A program made the position numbers and the translations under genes. Below, in pieces: positions 55,087 through 64,000 of a DNA stretch of 64,000 nt (the first letter of the stretch is position 1; each line of letters begins with the position of its first letter). The stretch is from Amphibalanus amphitrite (lineage: Eukaryota > Arthropoda > Thecostraca > Balanomorpha > Balanidae), in assembly GCF_019059575.1 (NCBI RefSeq), contig NW_024882030.1, forward strand, positions 372,001-436,000. Reading direction: 5' to 3'. The notes below the pieces were generated by a model that had not been told where the DNA came from, did not search any database, and saw only the letters and a list, made by a program, of their open reading frames with translations.

Positions 55087-58000
55087 GCTTTATTTCAGAC
55101 TCTGGGTCCATACTCTTAAATACTGAGGATTTCAGCCAGTGCAGTGGCAAGACAACCAAATGTCACACAAACAATCATTCGGGCCTGTTTCAGCACTCTC
55201 GCAGAGCTATGTGCTAAAATGAACGTACAGTTGCTGTTGCCAGTGGCGCCTCAGGCGTGAACGGTATTTTACACTCGAATTTTCAGTCTTTTTTACCAGC
55301 TCACTATCACATGTACTCAGCCTGCACATGAAGTTATAGATGCGCTGTCTGATGAGAACAGCACAATGAGGAACACGGTGCACGACACATGTGTGAGAAG
55401 AACTCTCGTACCTAGAAATGCCTAGCATAGTTTTCAATACCGTATGGTAAGCCACCATCAGCCGGCGCAACATACACTGGCGATAATTTGACCACAAGTG
55501 TGCAGTGTACATAGATGAACAAAACGCTGTAAAGAGACGCGCCTTTGCTGCTACCGAGCACATGTGAAAACGACGAATCAGCACATTCCCCTGTTTGTAC
55601 ATTTGTTTACACTGCCGATCTATGTCAAGGTCATCTGAGTAAGCATGATTACTGATGATATGCCCTAAGTATTTTACATGATCAACCTCCTTTAGAGGAA
55701 CACCTTCAATGAACAGCCTTGGCAATATCAAATCTTTCATGTGTTTAGAGCGACAAACCAGTACAACACTTTTCTTTGCATTGTACAAAATATTGCAAGT
55801 TTTTCCGAATTCTCCACACAATGAAATCAGTTTGCTCAACCCTGCAACCGACGGTGATAACAATACCACATCATCTGCGTACATCAGATGATTGATTTTC
55901 GCATCCCCTACCCAGCAACCTACATTCTGTCTATTTAACAAGGAACTCAGACCGTCCATATACACATTAAACAGATATGGGGACAATATGCCACCCTGCC
56001 TAACGCCGTTCGATACCCTAAATTTAAAGGAAATGGCACCACCCCACCGGACACACATTTCCTGACGGGCGTACCAGTACACAAGTACACGAACAATGTA
56101 TATTGGGACTGCTCTATCTCGAAGAATGTCGAAAAGCCTTTTATGCTGTACACGATCGAATGCCTTGCTTGAATCCAAGAAACACATAAATACACTGCCA
56201 TTCATGGACTTGTACAGATCAATAGACTGTTTCAGGAGGTATATGCACTGGTCAGTTCCCATTCCCTTTTTGAAGCCAAACTGATTGGAGGCTGTCAACA
56301 GGTGGTCCTCTATCCGTTCCAAAAGGATTAGTTCTAGCGCTTTACTCATTACGCTAGCTAGCGCAACAGGTCGGTAGTTATCTTTTGCAGTGACCTTACC
56401 AGCTTTATCCTTGATAATCGGCACCAGGACCACCGCCATCATTGATTCTGGGAGAATGCCATGCATAAGTAGTGCTGTGAAGCAAGCGGATAACTTTGAC
56501 AATAAACTTTTCCCCGCATATTTCAAGTTTTCGGCCTGTAAACCATCAATCCCACTAGCTTTCCCACACTTCATTTTTTGGACAGCATCCTGAATCTCGC
56601 CTTCGGACACTCTGATATCACCTACAGACGATTCCCTGTCCTCTTCCCAGAGCGTACCATCTGATGACGGCATCAAATTGAGAAGGCTGGAGAAATGTTT
56701 CCCCCAAAAGTCAGCAATCTCACCCTCACCACACACACCATCAATCACTGATGGTAGGGGAGTACTACTGTTACTCAGCGATCTTATTTCTTTCCAAAAA
56801 GATTTACAGTCATTGTCACATAACTTTTTGGCGATGGCTTCACGTCTCAGAACATTTTCATTTTTCTTAACAAAACGAATGGCATACTTACACCTGGCCC
56901 TGCCTCTGCTGTAGGCATCAAACACTGGGCCATGCTTAGGTTTCCCTGCTTCTTGCCAAAGTCGATACAGGTCCTTTGATTCTTTGTACAGGTCAGAAAC
57001 ATAGTAATTCCATCCAGGGACACATTTGAAAGACTTTCTGGCCCTAGCATCGTTTACAGAATTTTCTGCCTGCAAAAGGGCGTGACATATTTGTTCGTAC
57101 AGCGCTATGCACTCTGCCCTGTGTTCCTCTGAAGTGCAGTTCGGTTCAGAACATGTTATGCCTGGTGCATCAGTTGCAACACCAGTTAACAAATCCTTAC
57201 ATTTATCAGAGTATATCTTAAGAGATTCAGGAGATAACTGGTCCCACTTAGTGCTACTTTGCACATCGTTTTGAACCGCAGTCATCTCTGGTAGCTGTGT
57301 GATATCCATTTTGAGCAATAGCGGCAAATGATCACTTAATGAGGGCTGATCGCCAATTTCCATATCAGAAATAGCAGCATGTGCATCGCTACTGGCAACA
57401 ACATGATCCAACCATGATTGAGTACCCCAAGCGTCGCTTACATACGTAAAACTGTCACCAGGTAACATCGCCTGTGATGATAAATGAAGGCTGTTAGAAT
57501 CACAAAATTGCACTAAGGCAGGGCCAAATAAGCTATTGTGACAATCCTTCATATCAGCATTCCAGTCACCCAAAATTAGAAAGCATGTGGTGTTAAGGTC
57601 GCTGATGATACTTTCTAAAACTCCTAACTGTTCAGCATACTTATCGGTATTCTCACGACACTGAAATGGCATATATACATTAAACACGATGAGACGTTTT
57701 GTGGGCAGAGAAATATCAAGGGCACAGCACCAGTCTAATTCTAAGTCAATAGGTTTCGCAAATGCTGCCATAGACTTCCGAAACAGGATAGCTACACCAC
57801 CAGACGGATGACCAGTGCATATACCATCTCTAAAATCTACTGTTGCACAACCAAAACCATAAAATTCTTCATGAAGACTATTCAGGTGACCTAGCTCCTG
57901 CTTCGAATACCACGTTTCTTGAACACATGCTATGTCCGCGCACTCTAATACATCAACAACATCAGGGCGTAACGATAGGCTTTTACTAGTTTTGGGGAGA

Positions 58001-60944
58001 CCTCGAACATTGAAACTAGCTAATCTCATGCGGATGAGGAGCTTGGGCTGATGGTGGCCCGGTTTTGAGCGTTTGTGATCGGCCCACGCCACCTTCTCAC
58101 ATAGGTGTTCTCGGGCCATAAGTCTGGCTGTATTAGCATGTTTGGCTCCTCGCATCTGCAGCTGACACGAAATGACCTGTAAGTGTCATATCGAGTTTGA
58201 ACGCTCTCAACTCTAACATCACTATCTGCGCCCAGCTTTCCTATCAGGAAAGTTTTGACCATCTCAGGGGACACAGACGTGTGGAATCTAGACACAAAAA
58301 TGTGCGCTCTCCTATGGGACCTACTGTCCACTGTTAACAGTCCAGTGTTTTTCGCCGCGCCAGTTACGCTCCCAGAGGATTCGTTGGTTGCCCTCCCCAC
58401 AGCTGTGGAAGGACTAGCGCTGGGTGACGCTGCAGTCTCATTTTTAGTCACAGGAACCGGTTTTAGCTTACCGTTTACACGTCTCATCGTCAACCAGTCC
58501 TCCTCCTCCTCCCGCTTAGCTGTAGATGACACGACATCTGCATATGAAGTAGCTCCCCTTCTCACTTCAGCTTTATTACTAGGAGAACTGTCGTTGGAGC
58601 TGTTCGAAGCGTTGCGCGAGTCATGGGCCGCGACCGTTGCTGGCTGACTCCCGGAAACAGCAGCAGCAGCTCTTGCAGTAGCTGTATGCGCTGAAGTGAT
58701 GTCAGTCGCAGCAGTCGAGGTCGAGGAAGTCGAGGTCGAAGTCGTAGCTTCTGAAGTAGAGGCTACTGTGACGACAGGAGCAGACATTGCACCAGCAACG
58801 TCATGGTCAGTCACAGCAGTCTTACTCTGGTTGCTCACGATCTGATCAGTCTGGAGCTTGACCTGGCCGACCACTTCCGTGAGCGACTGCACGGCGCACT
58901 GTTGGGCGGTCATACTGTCCTTCAGGAAATCAAGCTCTGACTGCGTTTTCTTGATCTGGCTTAGCAGACAGGAGACATCAAGACTGTCAAAAGAAACCGG
59001 AGGCAGCTTTTGTAGATCACGGGCTACAAACAAGGGGACGTCTGTTCCCTTCTCTTGCATCAGTTTGATTATGTCTTCTAAGTTTTGTTGAGTTTTTTTC
59101 CTCCCAAGTCTTTTCTTAAATCTTGAAGTATCAGCTCCAGCACACAGATCATATAGGAGCCTTTTTGATGCTTCTACATCCGCTTCATTAAATGTGGACT
59201 CACATAGCTGAACAATGGTATCTGGTGGTAAAGTATCAAGCTTGTTCTGAACGAAGCAAAGAAGTTCGTCAATCATGATGTTCTGAGGACCAGCTGAGTT
59301 GCTCATTTCTTCAGTATTTTATCTGTCGAGGTTTGCTTCATACGGGCTCTGTCGTGCAAAACACGAGAATTGCAACGAAAAATCAAGAGCCAATCACGAC
59401 TTTCGCAAGGCTAGGAAAATCAACGCCAAGCGATTTAAGTCAAAATTTTTAACGAGTTAAACGCTGATTAAGCAGCTTAGAATCCACTAAATCGGTATGA
59501 TTCTAGTACAATCGCGTACTACAATTAATGTTCTTTCAGAGCATACCAATTTGATATTACACCGATTACCATATCCGCATTAAATAACCAAAAAACAGGA
59601 GCGCTGCAAAACACGTCCGACCAATCCGACCGACCTTCATGGTTATGATTAATTCATGGTCATAAATACAGGCAGCGTTAGAAATTCTATAAAATATAAC
59701 ATCGATATTCCATATAATGGCAACCGGAATTCACATAGCTCCAAGCCCTTCATCGGCGTTTATATATCCACCCAGACTTTTCCAACTTGCTGAACTCTCA
59801 GTTGGCTAAGGAAACACACCACATCGACTCGGATAATAGTTATTGTGACACACGACCTCGCCAGTCGCCAGGACACTCACCCCGCCTGGCGCGAAACATG
59901 TCCCTGCAGTCCATCTTGCTCATCACCATCTTCAGCAGCTCGGTGTCCAGGTGGTAGATGTTGGTCTCGCGAGGCGCGGGCGGCCTCAAGCTACCGCCTA
60001 CCGGCAGCGCCTCCTCCGCAGTTTGGGTTGTGACGTCACACTTGTCATAATTGTTGTCCTTCAGTGAAGTCAGTTCGCGAGGCTCTTCGTCGTCACTGTG
60101 GCGAAATGACGTCAGTATGACGTGGTGTGACGTCATCAGAGGTCAGTCATTGGGATATAATTTCCAGACGTCTTCTCTTCCGAGACAGCCCCGTACCATC
60201 AATCCACGTGAGCCCATGCAGTGTTCATCCCCCATTTCCAACCTGCAGTGCCATCCTTGCTGCCTCACAGCCTCACAGACAAGACAAACTATCCACAAAA
60301 TAAGGTATAACTACTATTACTGACAAACTGATCACACAACAGTCACTCTTACAGAAAGTTGTCTTCACAACCGGTTAAGTCTTACTGACCGACTATCCGT
60401 ACAGCTGGTTTGAGTTTTACAGACCAACTGTCTACGCCCAGCGTCATATCCTGCAACCAAAGCCGACCTCCTGTTACTAGGTATTTGCCCCTAGTGTCAT
60501 CTCATCGACTAACCCCTGGTGCCACCCCTGCTGCCTCTCAGTCTCACCTCTGCGAACGGTCGGATGGCGCCGCTCGCCGGCGAACCTCCTGCCGCAGCTC
60601 CTCCACGACGACCTGGCGAGTGGTGCGCTCCTCGAGCACAGCCTGCCGCAGGCGGACCACCTCTTCACGTAGATGGACCACCTCCTGACGCAGTGTGGCG
60701 TTGTCTCCCTTTAGTGTGGCGTTGTCTCCCTTTAGTGTGGCGTTGTTTCCCTTCAGTGTGGCCACTTCTCCCTCCAGTCCGACCACCTGTTCACTCAGGT
60801 GGTCGCAGTTTTTCTTCAGTGTGGTCAGTTCCCCATCCAAACGGGCAATGTCCTCTTGATTACGATGTGTCAGTTCCTCCTTCAGAAGTGCCATCTCTTC
60901 TTTCATCTGGATAAACTTCTCTTGGAGCTGTCCAGTCTCCATTT
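54412..60944 (-). CDS. Coiled-coil/F-box/LRR gene, copy 3 (partial)
   Basis: Four exons: 60548-60944 (coiled coil), 59881-60095 (F-box first half), 54789-54986 (F-box second half) and 54412-54669 (LRR1). All have conserved splice sites and open frames. The long intron between the two F-box exons contains a complete LINE. No LRR2-4 exons are found before the next gene copy begins at 49.07 kb, and the sequence after LRR1 is a Gypsy fragment, a SINE and element H2. The copy is therefore probably cut short at its 3' end and may be a pseudogene or encode a shorter protein. Near identity of exons and introns to copies 1 and 2 suggests recent duplication or gene conversion. Confidence 0.75.
54789..54986 (-). 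CDS. Copy 3, F-box exon 2
   Basis: 198 bp. Begins [20 protein letters not shown]. This is the uninterrupted counterpart of the copy-1 exon hit by the hAT element. Confidence 0.83.
55058..55085 (-). repeat. (TATC)n tail of the LINE
   Basis: Seven GATA units on the plus strand form the 3' tail of the LINE, directly beside the target copy aaata. Confidence 0.9.
55207..58029 (-). CDS. LINE ORF2: endonuclease and reverse transcriptase
   Basis: A 940-residue frame starts MRLASFNVRGLPKT at an ATG that overlaps the ORF1 stop (ATGA). The AP-type endonuclease covers about 1-240, with QETW, GDWNAD near 154 and SDHLPL near 230. Reverse transcriptase follows, with KASGIDGLQAENLK, SNGVRQGGILSPYLFNVYMD and catalytic YADD near 717. 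A C-terminal extension of about 150 residues contains Cys and His. There is no RNase H domain, which fits the CR1/L2 side of the LINE tree. The protein nicks the target and primes reverse transcription there. Confidence 0.93.
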   Translation of the reverse strand: MRLASFNVRGLPKTSKSLSLRPDVVDVLECADIACVQETWYSKQELGHLNSLHEEFYGFGCATVDFRDGICTGHPSGGVAILFRKSMAAFAKPIDLELDWCCALDISLPTKRLIVFNVYMPFQCRENTDKYAEQLGVLESIISDLNTTCFLILGDWNADMKDCHNSLFGPALVQFCDSNSLHLSSQAMLPGDSFTYVSDAWGTQSWLDHVVASSDAHAAISDMEIGDQPSLSDHLPLLLKMDITQLPEMTAVQNDVQSSTKWDQLSPESLKIYSDKCKDLLTGVATDAPGITCSEPNCTSEEHRAECIALYEQICHALLQAENSVNDARARKSFKCVPGWNYYVSDLYKESKDLYRLWQEAGKPKHGPVFDAYSRGRARCKYAIRFVKKNENVLRREAIAKKLCDNDCKSFWKEIRSLSNSSTPLPSVIDGVCGEGEIADFWGKHFSSLLNLMPSSDGTLWEEDRESSVGDIRVSEGEIQDAVQKMKCGKASGIDGLQAENLKYAGKSLLSKLSACFTALLMHGILPESMMAVVLVPIIKDKAGKVTAKDNYRPVALASVMSKALELILLERIEDHLLTASNQFGFKKGMGTDQCIYLLKQSIDLYKSMNGSVFMCFLDSSKAFDRVQHKRLFDILRDRAVPIYIVRVLVYWYARQEMCVRWGGAISFKFRVSNGVRQGGILSPYLFNVYMDGLSSLLNRQNVGCWVGDAKINHLMYADDVVLLSPSVAGLSKLISLCGEFGKTCNILYNAKKSVVLVCRSKHMKDLILPRLFIEGVPLKEVDHVKYLGHIISNHAYSDDLDIDRQCKQMYKQGNVLIRRFHMCSVAAKARLFTAFCSSMYTAHLWSNYRQCMLRRLMVAYHTVLKTMLGISRYESSSHTCVVHRVPHCAVLIRQRIYNFMCRLSTCDSELVKKTENSSVKYRSRLRRHWQQQLYVHFST
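58026..59306 (-). CDS. LINE ORF1 protein
   Basis: 426 residues. An N-terminal helical domain (about 1-125) is followed by a probable coiled coil (about 125-175, LLSQIKKTQSELDFLKDS), a long Ser/Thr/Ala-rich low-complexity region, and a C-terminal domain (about 335-410) with AHIFVSRFHTSVSPEMVKTF and LIQPDLWPENTYVRRWRG, typical of ORF1 in CR1/L2-like LINEs. It probably binds the element RNA. The stop codon overlaps the ORF2 start. Confidence 0.88.
   Translation of the reverse strand: MSNSAGPQNIMIDELLCFVQNKLDTLPPDTIVQLCESTFNEADVEASKRLLYDLCAGADTSRFKKRLGRKKTQQNLEDIIKLMQEKGTDVPLFVARDLQKLPPVSFDSLDVSCLLSQIKKTQSELDFLKDSMTAQQCAVQSLTEVVGQVKLQTDQIVSNQSKTAVTDHDVAGAMSAPVVTVASTSEATTSTSTSSTSTAATDITSAHTATARAAAAVSGSQPATVAAHDSRNASNSSNDSSPSNKAEVRRGATSYADVVSSTAKREEEEDWLTMRRVNGKLKPVPVTKNETAASPSASPSTAVGRATNESSGSVTGAAKNTGLLTVDSRSHRRAHIFVSRFHTSVSPEMVKTFLIGKLGADSDVRVESVQTRYDTYRSFRVSCRCEEPNMLIQPDLWPENTYVRRWRGPITNAQNRATISPSSSSA
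59881..60095 (-). CDS. Copy 3, F-box exon 1
   Basis: 215 bp. Encodes SDDEEPRELTSLKDNNYDKC and then [25 protein letters not shown]. The N-terminal linker is the most diverged part between copies, while the F-box half is conserved. Confidence 0.83.
60548..60944 (-). CDS. Copy 3, coiled-coil exon with start codon
   Basis: 397 bp. ATG two bases after the acceptor. Encodes METGQLQEKFIQMKEEMALL, heptads with ATLKGDN repeats, and [20 protein letters not shown]. Ends at a GTGAGAC donor. Confidence 0.83.
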
Positions 60945-61051
60945 CTAAAACAGAAAACGTACGGTATAAGACTGAGAGAACGGTTTCACCTTAAACAGGC
61001 TAATGGTCGTAACGGCATGTGTCTATGGCTATTCTGTGAGTTTATGATTTT

Positions 61052-61942
61052 TTAACCCTCGCCCGTATAGGGGGGGGGGGTCGAACGGACCCCCCCCCAT
61101 GGTTTTTCGCGAATAACTCGCGTAAAAAGCGGCCGATCGCGACGAAACTTTCAGTACCCTCGCGTTAATCAATTTTACACCTACTCTGAAAATTTCATGA
61201 CCCTGACCCCAATGACCTTTGACCTGTGACCTACTTTACGAGACCATGTTTGGCCGGAATCGCGATTCGGCGTATGTCGGCTCGCATTAGCCGCGCGTTT
61301 GCAGTCTTTTCGTGGTTTCAAGCGTTCAAACATGTGATATGATGTTGCCCCCATGCGTTAGGGTGGGTGTCAAGGTCACCTGAAGGTCAGGTCAGGTCAT
61401 TGACCTTTGATGACCTCGGTTCACTTTTTCGAGTTTTACATGTTTCTAGGCCAGTTTTTGCAGCTGAATTCGAATTTAGCAACCATTTGAACATTTACGA
61501 AGTAGTTTTGGTGCCTTCGTAACATGTTACGAAGCTGTCAGAGGCGGTTGACACCTACTAGGAATACCCGGCAGGACCCCTACTGCTTGACTTGACCTGA
61601 CCTGACCCGACCTGGACTAAATGCATGAAGACATCATCTGTGATCAAAACGAACGTGATATTCGTGATCAGCACCCCGAAAAAACCCGTAGCAGCCACAC
61701 TTTACGACGTTCTAACAGGTCCCGATTTTCCCGACTTTTAGGTCATTGACCTGACCTGCAAGGTCAGCCAATGACCGAGGACCATAAAATTAGGTATCAT
61801 CGGCTTCCTCTCGTCACGGGCAACACGCTCGTTTTTTCCGCGAAGCTCTAGCTCGATCAGGGGCGAAACGGCAAGGGGGGGTCCAACGGACCCCCCTTTA
61901 TACGTTCGCGGCTGGAAAAACACCAATACGGGCGAGGGTTAA
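61052..61942 (+). mobile_element. piggyBac-like TTAA element G, with empty-site proof
   Basis: The inverted ends are CCCTCGCCCGTAT, the hairpin cores gtcgaacggac and gtccaacggac, and TTAA lies on both sides. The paralogous sequence near 16760 (gattttttaacacatacc) has a single TTAA and no element, which directly proves a TTAA insertion. The core is full of AGGTCA/TGACCT words. It has no transposase. Confidence 0.95.
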
Positions 61943-62790
<848 letters not shown>

Positions 62791-63174
62791 GGGGAGAGGG
62801 GGGAGTAGACACGGCCCGCCGTACCGGTCCGATCTCCGAGCCGTGGTCCAAATGGACGCGTTTCCCAGTATACAGGCCGTGGTGAGGCACAGCCCTCCTT
62901 CGCTGTGGATTACCCATCAGTGGTGCTCATCCCAAATTATTGGAAAGCCGATACCAAACCGGGATGACAATGGCTTGGATTCATTATACCACAAACGTTG
63001 GTATCCGATTGACATCTCTTAAAGTTAATCTATCCGTTCCTGACATAAGGTCTGCTATTAGGTAACCAGGGGTCAGCAAGAGACATTATAGCTATTCAAC
63101 GCTATTTTCTAACATCCTGACAATAACTTAAACGATTCTATGTATAGAACGTAATAATTAAGATAAAAGTCACA
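62791..63174. other. Duplicated sequence beyond the (GA)n run
   Basis: Counterpart of 18353-18735. Here too ATGGACGCG is followed by GTGGTGAGG on the plus strand (a possible divergent first exon), but there is no further exon in the window. Confidence 0.4.
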
Positions 63175-63176
63175 TA

Positions 63177-63918
63177 GGGGAAGCGGGGGTAACACCGCCC
63201 CCTAAGCTTTTCGCCAAAATGAGAGAATATGTGTGAAGTCTCTTGGTAGTTATTGTCTTGGTTACAATATTTAAACATTTGCTCACGTGTTTTAGGTACT
63301 TATTTTGCATGCTCCTAAAAGGTTTTCATGTATCACGACTTTTAAGTTTTATACAGCTGGCAAGTGCTTGGTCGGGATGCATGAAAAATATAAAGTAAAA
63401 AGTCAAATAAGCTGCTTATTCCCGACTTAGGAACATCTACGAACATAAATAAAGCGTGTCTTTGGAATTTCATCACTTATCACGCTACGAACAGGAAACA
63501 CCGCAACCTCAATTGGGGTAACACCGCCACGGGGTGGCGGTGTTCCCCAATAAGTGATCACAAGCAAAAATCGCCAGCGGCAAGAATGTACTACACGGTT
63601 CAAGCAAACCTATCTTACTGGACAAAGCCGATCAGTTATTTTTCGATGTAATCAAGTACCTAAATCAAAATGAGTCTCTACTTCAAGACATTCAAAAGTT
63701 CTCCCAACTCATCGAATTTTTATAAGAGAATGTGCATTTTTCTTTAAATGCCCACAATGAGCTTCGATTACACTGAAAAACCGGAACACAAATCAGAAGA
63801 CGCTTACCTTCGTGCGGTTAATAGGAAATAACGGATTTTTACACTTAATAGTTCATACTTTCGCCGCCAGATGGGGTGGCGGTGTTTCCCACAGTGGCGG
63901 TGTTCCCCCCGCTTCCCC
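63177..63918. mobile_element. TA-target MITE with GGGGAAGCGGGGG ends
   Basis: The inverted ends GGGGAAGCGGGGGKAACACC are flanked by TA. The copy-1 counterpart (gtcataccgg, near 18722) is the empty site. An internal hairpin at about 63512-63550 repeats the terminal word (ggggtaacaccgcca against tggcggtgttcccc). TA targets fit Tc1/mariner or ISL2EU-type elements. No transposase is present. Confidence 0.85.
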
Positions 63919-63952
63919 TAGGAATAACACCCCGTCAATAAATATAACGATT

Positions 63953-64000
63953 CTAGGGGAGAGTGGGGAAAGATGCCCAGGGTTTGACTATGTCATATAT
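63953..64000 (+). mobile_element. Possible start of a further MITE at the window edge
   Basis: The word taggggagagtggggaaag resembles the G-rich end of the preceding element, but the window stops before a partner end can be seen. Confidence 0.3.

Larger units (their letters stand above)
55058..59663 (-). mobile_element. Full-length CR1/L2-like LINE
   Basis: It lies in an intron of copy 3. The matching intron of copy 2 (gttcaaata then caggcagcg near 47950) is the empty site, so both ends are defined, with aaata duplicated (55053-55057 and 59664-59668). It has a 5' UTR of about 360 bp, two open ORFs and a 3' UTR ending aataaagctt plus a (TATC)n tail. Both ORFs are open throughout, so it looks active or recently active. 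It is transcribed on the same strand as the gene. Confidence 0.93.

Noticed and set aside
58255-58647. Plus-strand frame of 130 codons
   Set aside because: It is antisense to the low-complexity region of LINE ORF1.

Overview
The window is eukaryotic and animal-like. It has spliced host genes with canonical GT-AG junctions in long introns, non-LTR and LTR retrotransposons, SINE-like repeats, many MITEs and simple-sequence runs. Nothing in it looks bacterial. GC-rich host exons beside AT-rich LINE codons, abundant CR1/L2-like LINEs and TTAA- and hAT-type DNA elements fit an invertebrate, possibly an arthropod such as a crustacean. I cannot name the species from sequence alone.

The only clear host genes are three paralogous copies, all on the minus strand, of a gene encoding an N-terminal coiled coil, an F-box and leucine-rich repeats. 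This is the architecture of a substrate receptor of an SCF ubiquitin ligase. Copy 1 lies at 12.2-16.7 kb, copy 2 at 32.5-49.1 kb (perhaps from 30.0 kb) and copy 3 at 54.4-60.9 kb. Splice sites can be read directly, and the F-box is split by an intron so that the joined exons give [18 protein letters not shown]. Copy 1 is broken by a hAT element in its second F-box exon. Copy 2 is the most complete, with seven supported exons and a candidate last one. Copy 3 lacks the downstream LRR exons and carries a full-length LINE in an intron. The copies serve as empty sites for each other, which proves target duplications and boundaries for several transposons.

Layout: 1-4.4 kb, repeats and unassigned DNA. 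4.4-8.9 kb, a young non-autonomous LTR element. 8.9-10.7 kb, a LINE RNase H remnant and a GC-rich broken coding region. 12.2-18.7 kb, gene copy 1 and its upstream region. 19-29.9 kb, a stack of mobile elements nested up to five deep. 30-49 kb, gene copy 2 with a young, whole-looking Ty3/Gypsy element, LINE fragments and a perfect 191-bp inverted repeat in its introns. 49-54.2 kb, more TTAA elements, a split SINE and a second copy of a 1.7-kb DNA element. 54.4-63.2 kb, gene copy 3 with the LINE and its upstream region, duplicated from the copy-1 side. 63.2-64 kb, a TA-target MITE.

The most unusual system is a set of about 0.6-1.2 kb elements flanked by TTAA and starting CCC (piggyBac-like). 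They share related cores packed with AGGTCA/TGACCT hexamers, but their terminal repeats differ from one subfamily to another. Each terminus carries a G-run/C-run hairpin whose stem core is specific to the copy and mirrored at the other end.
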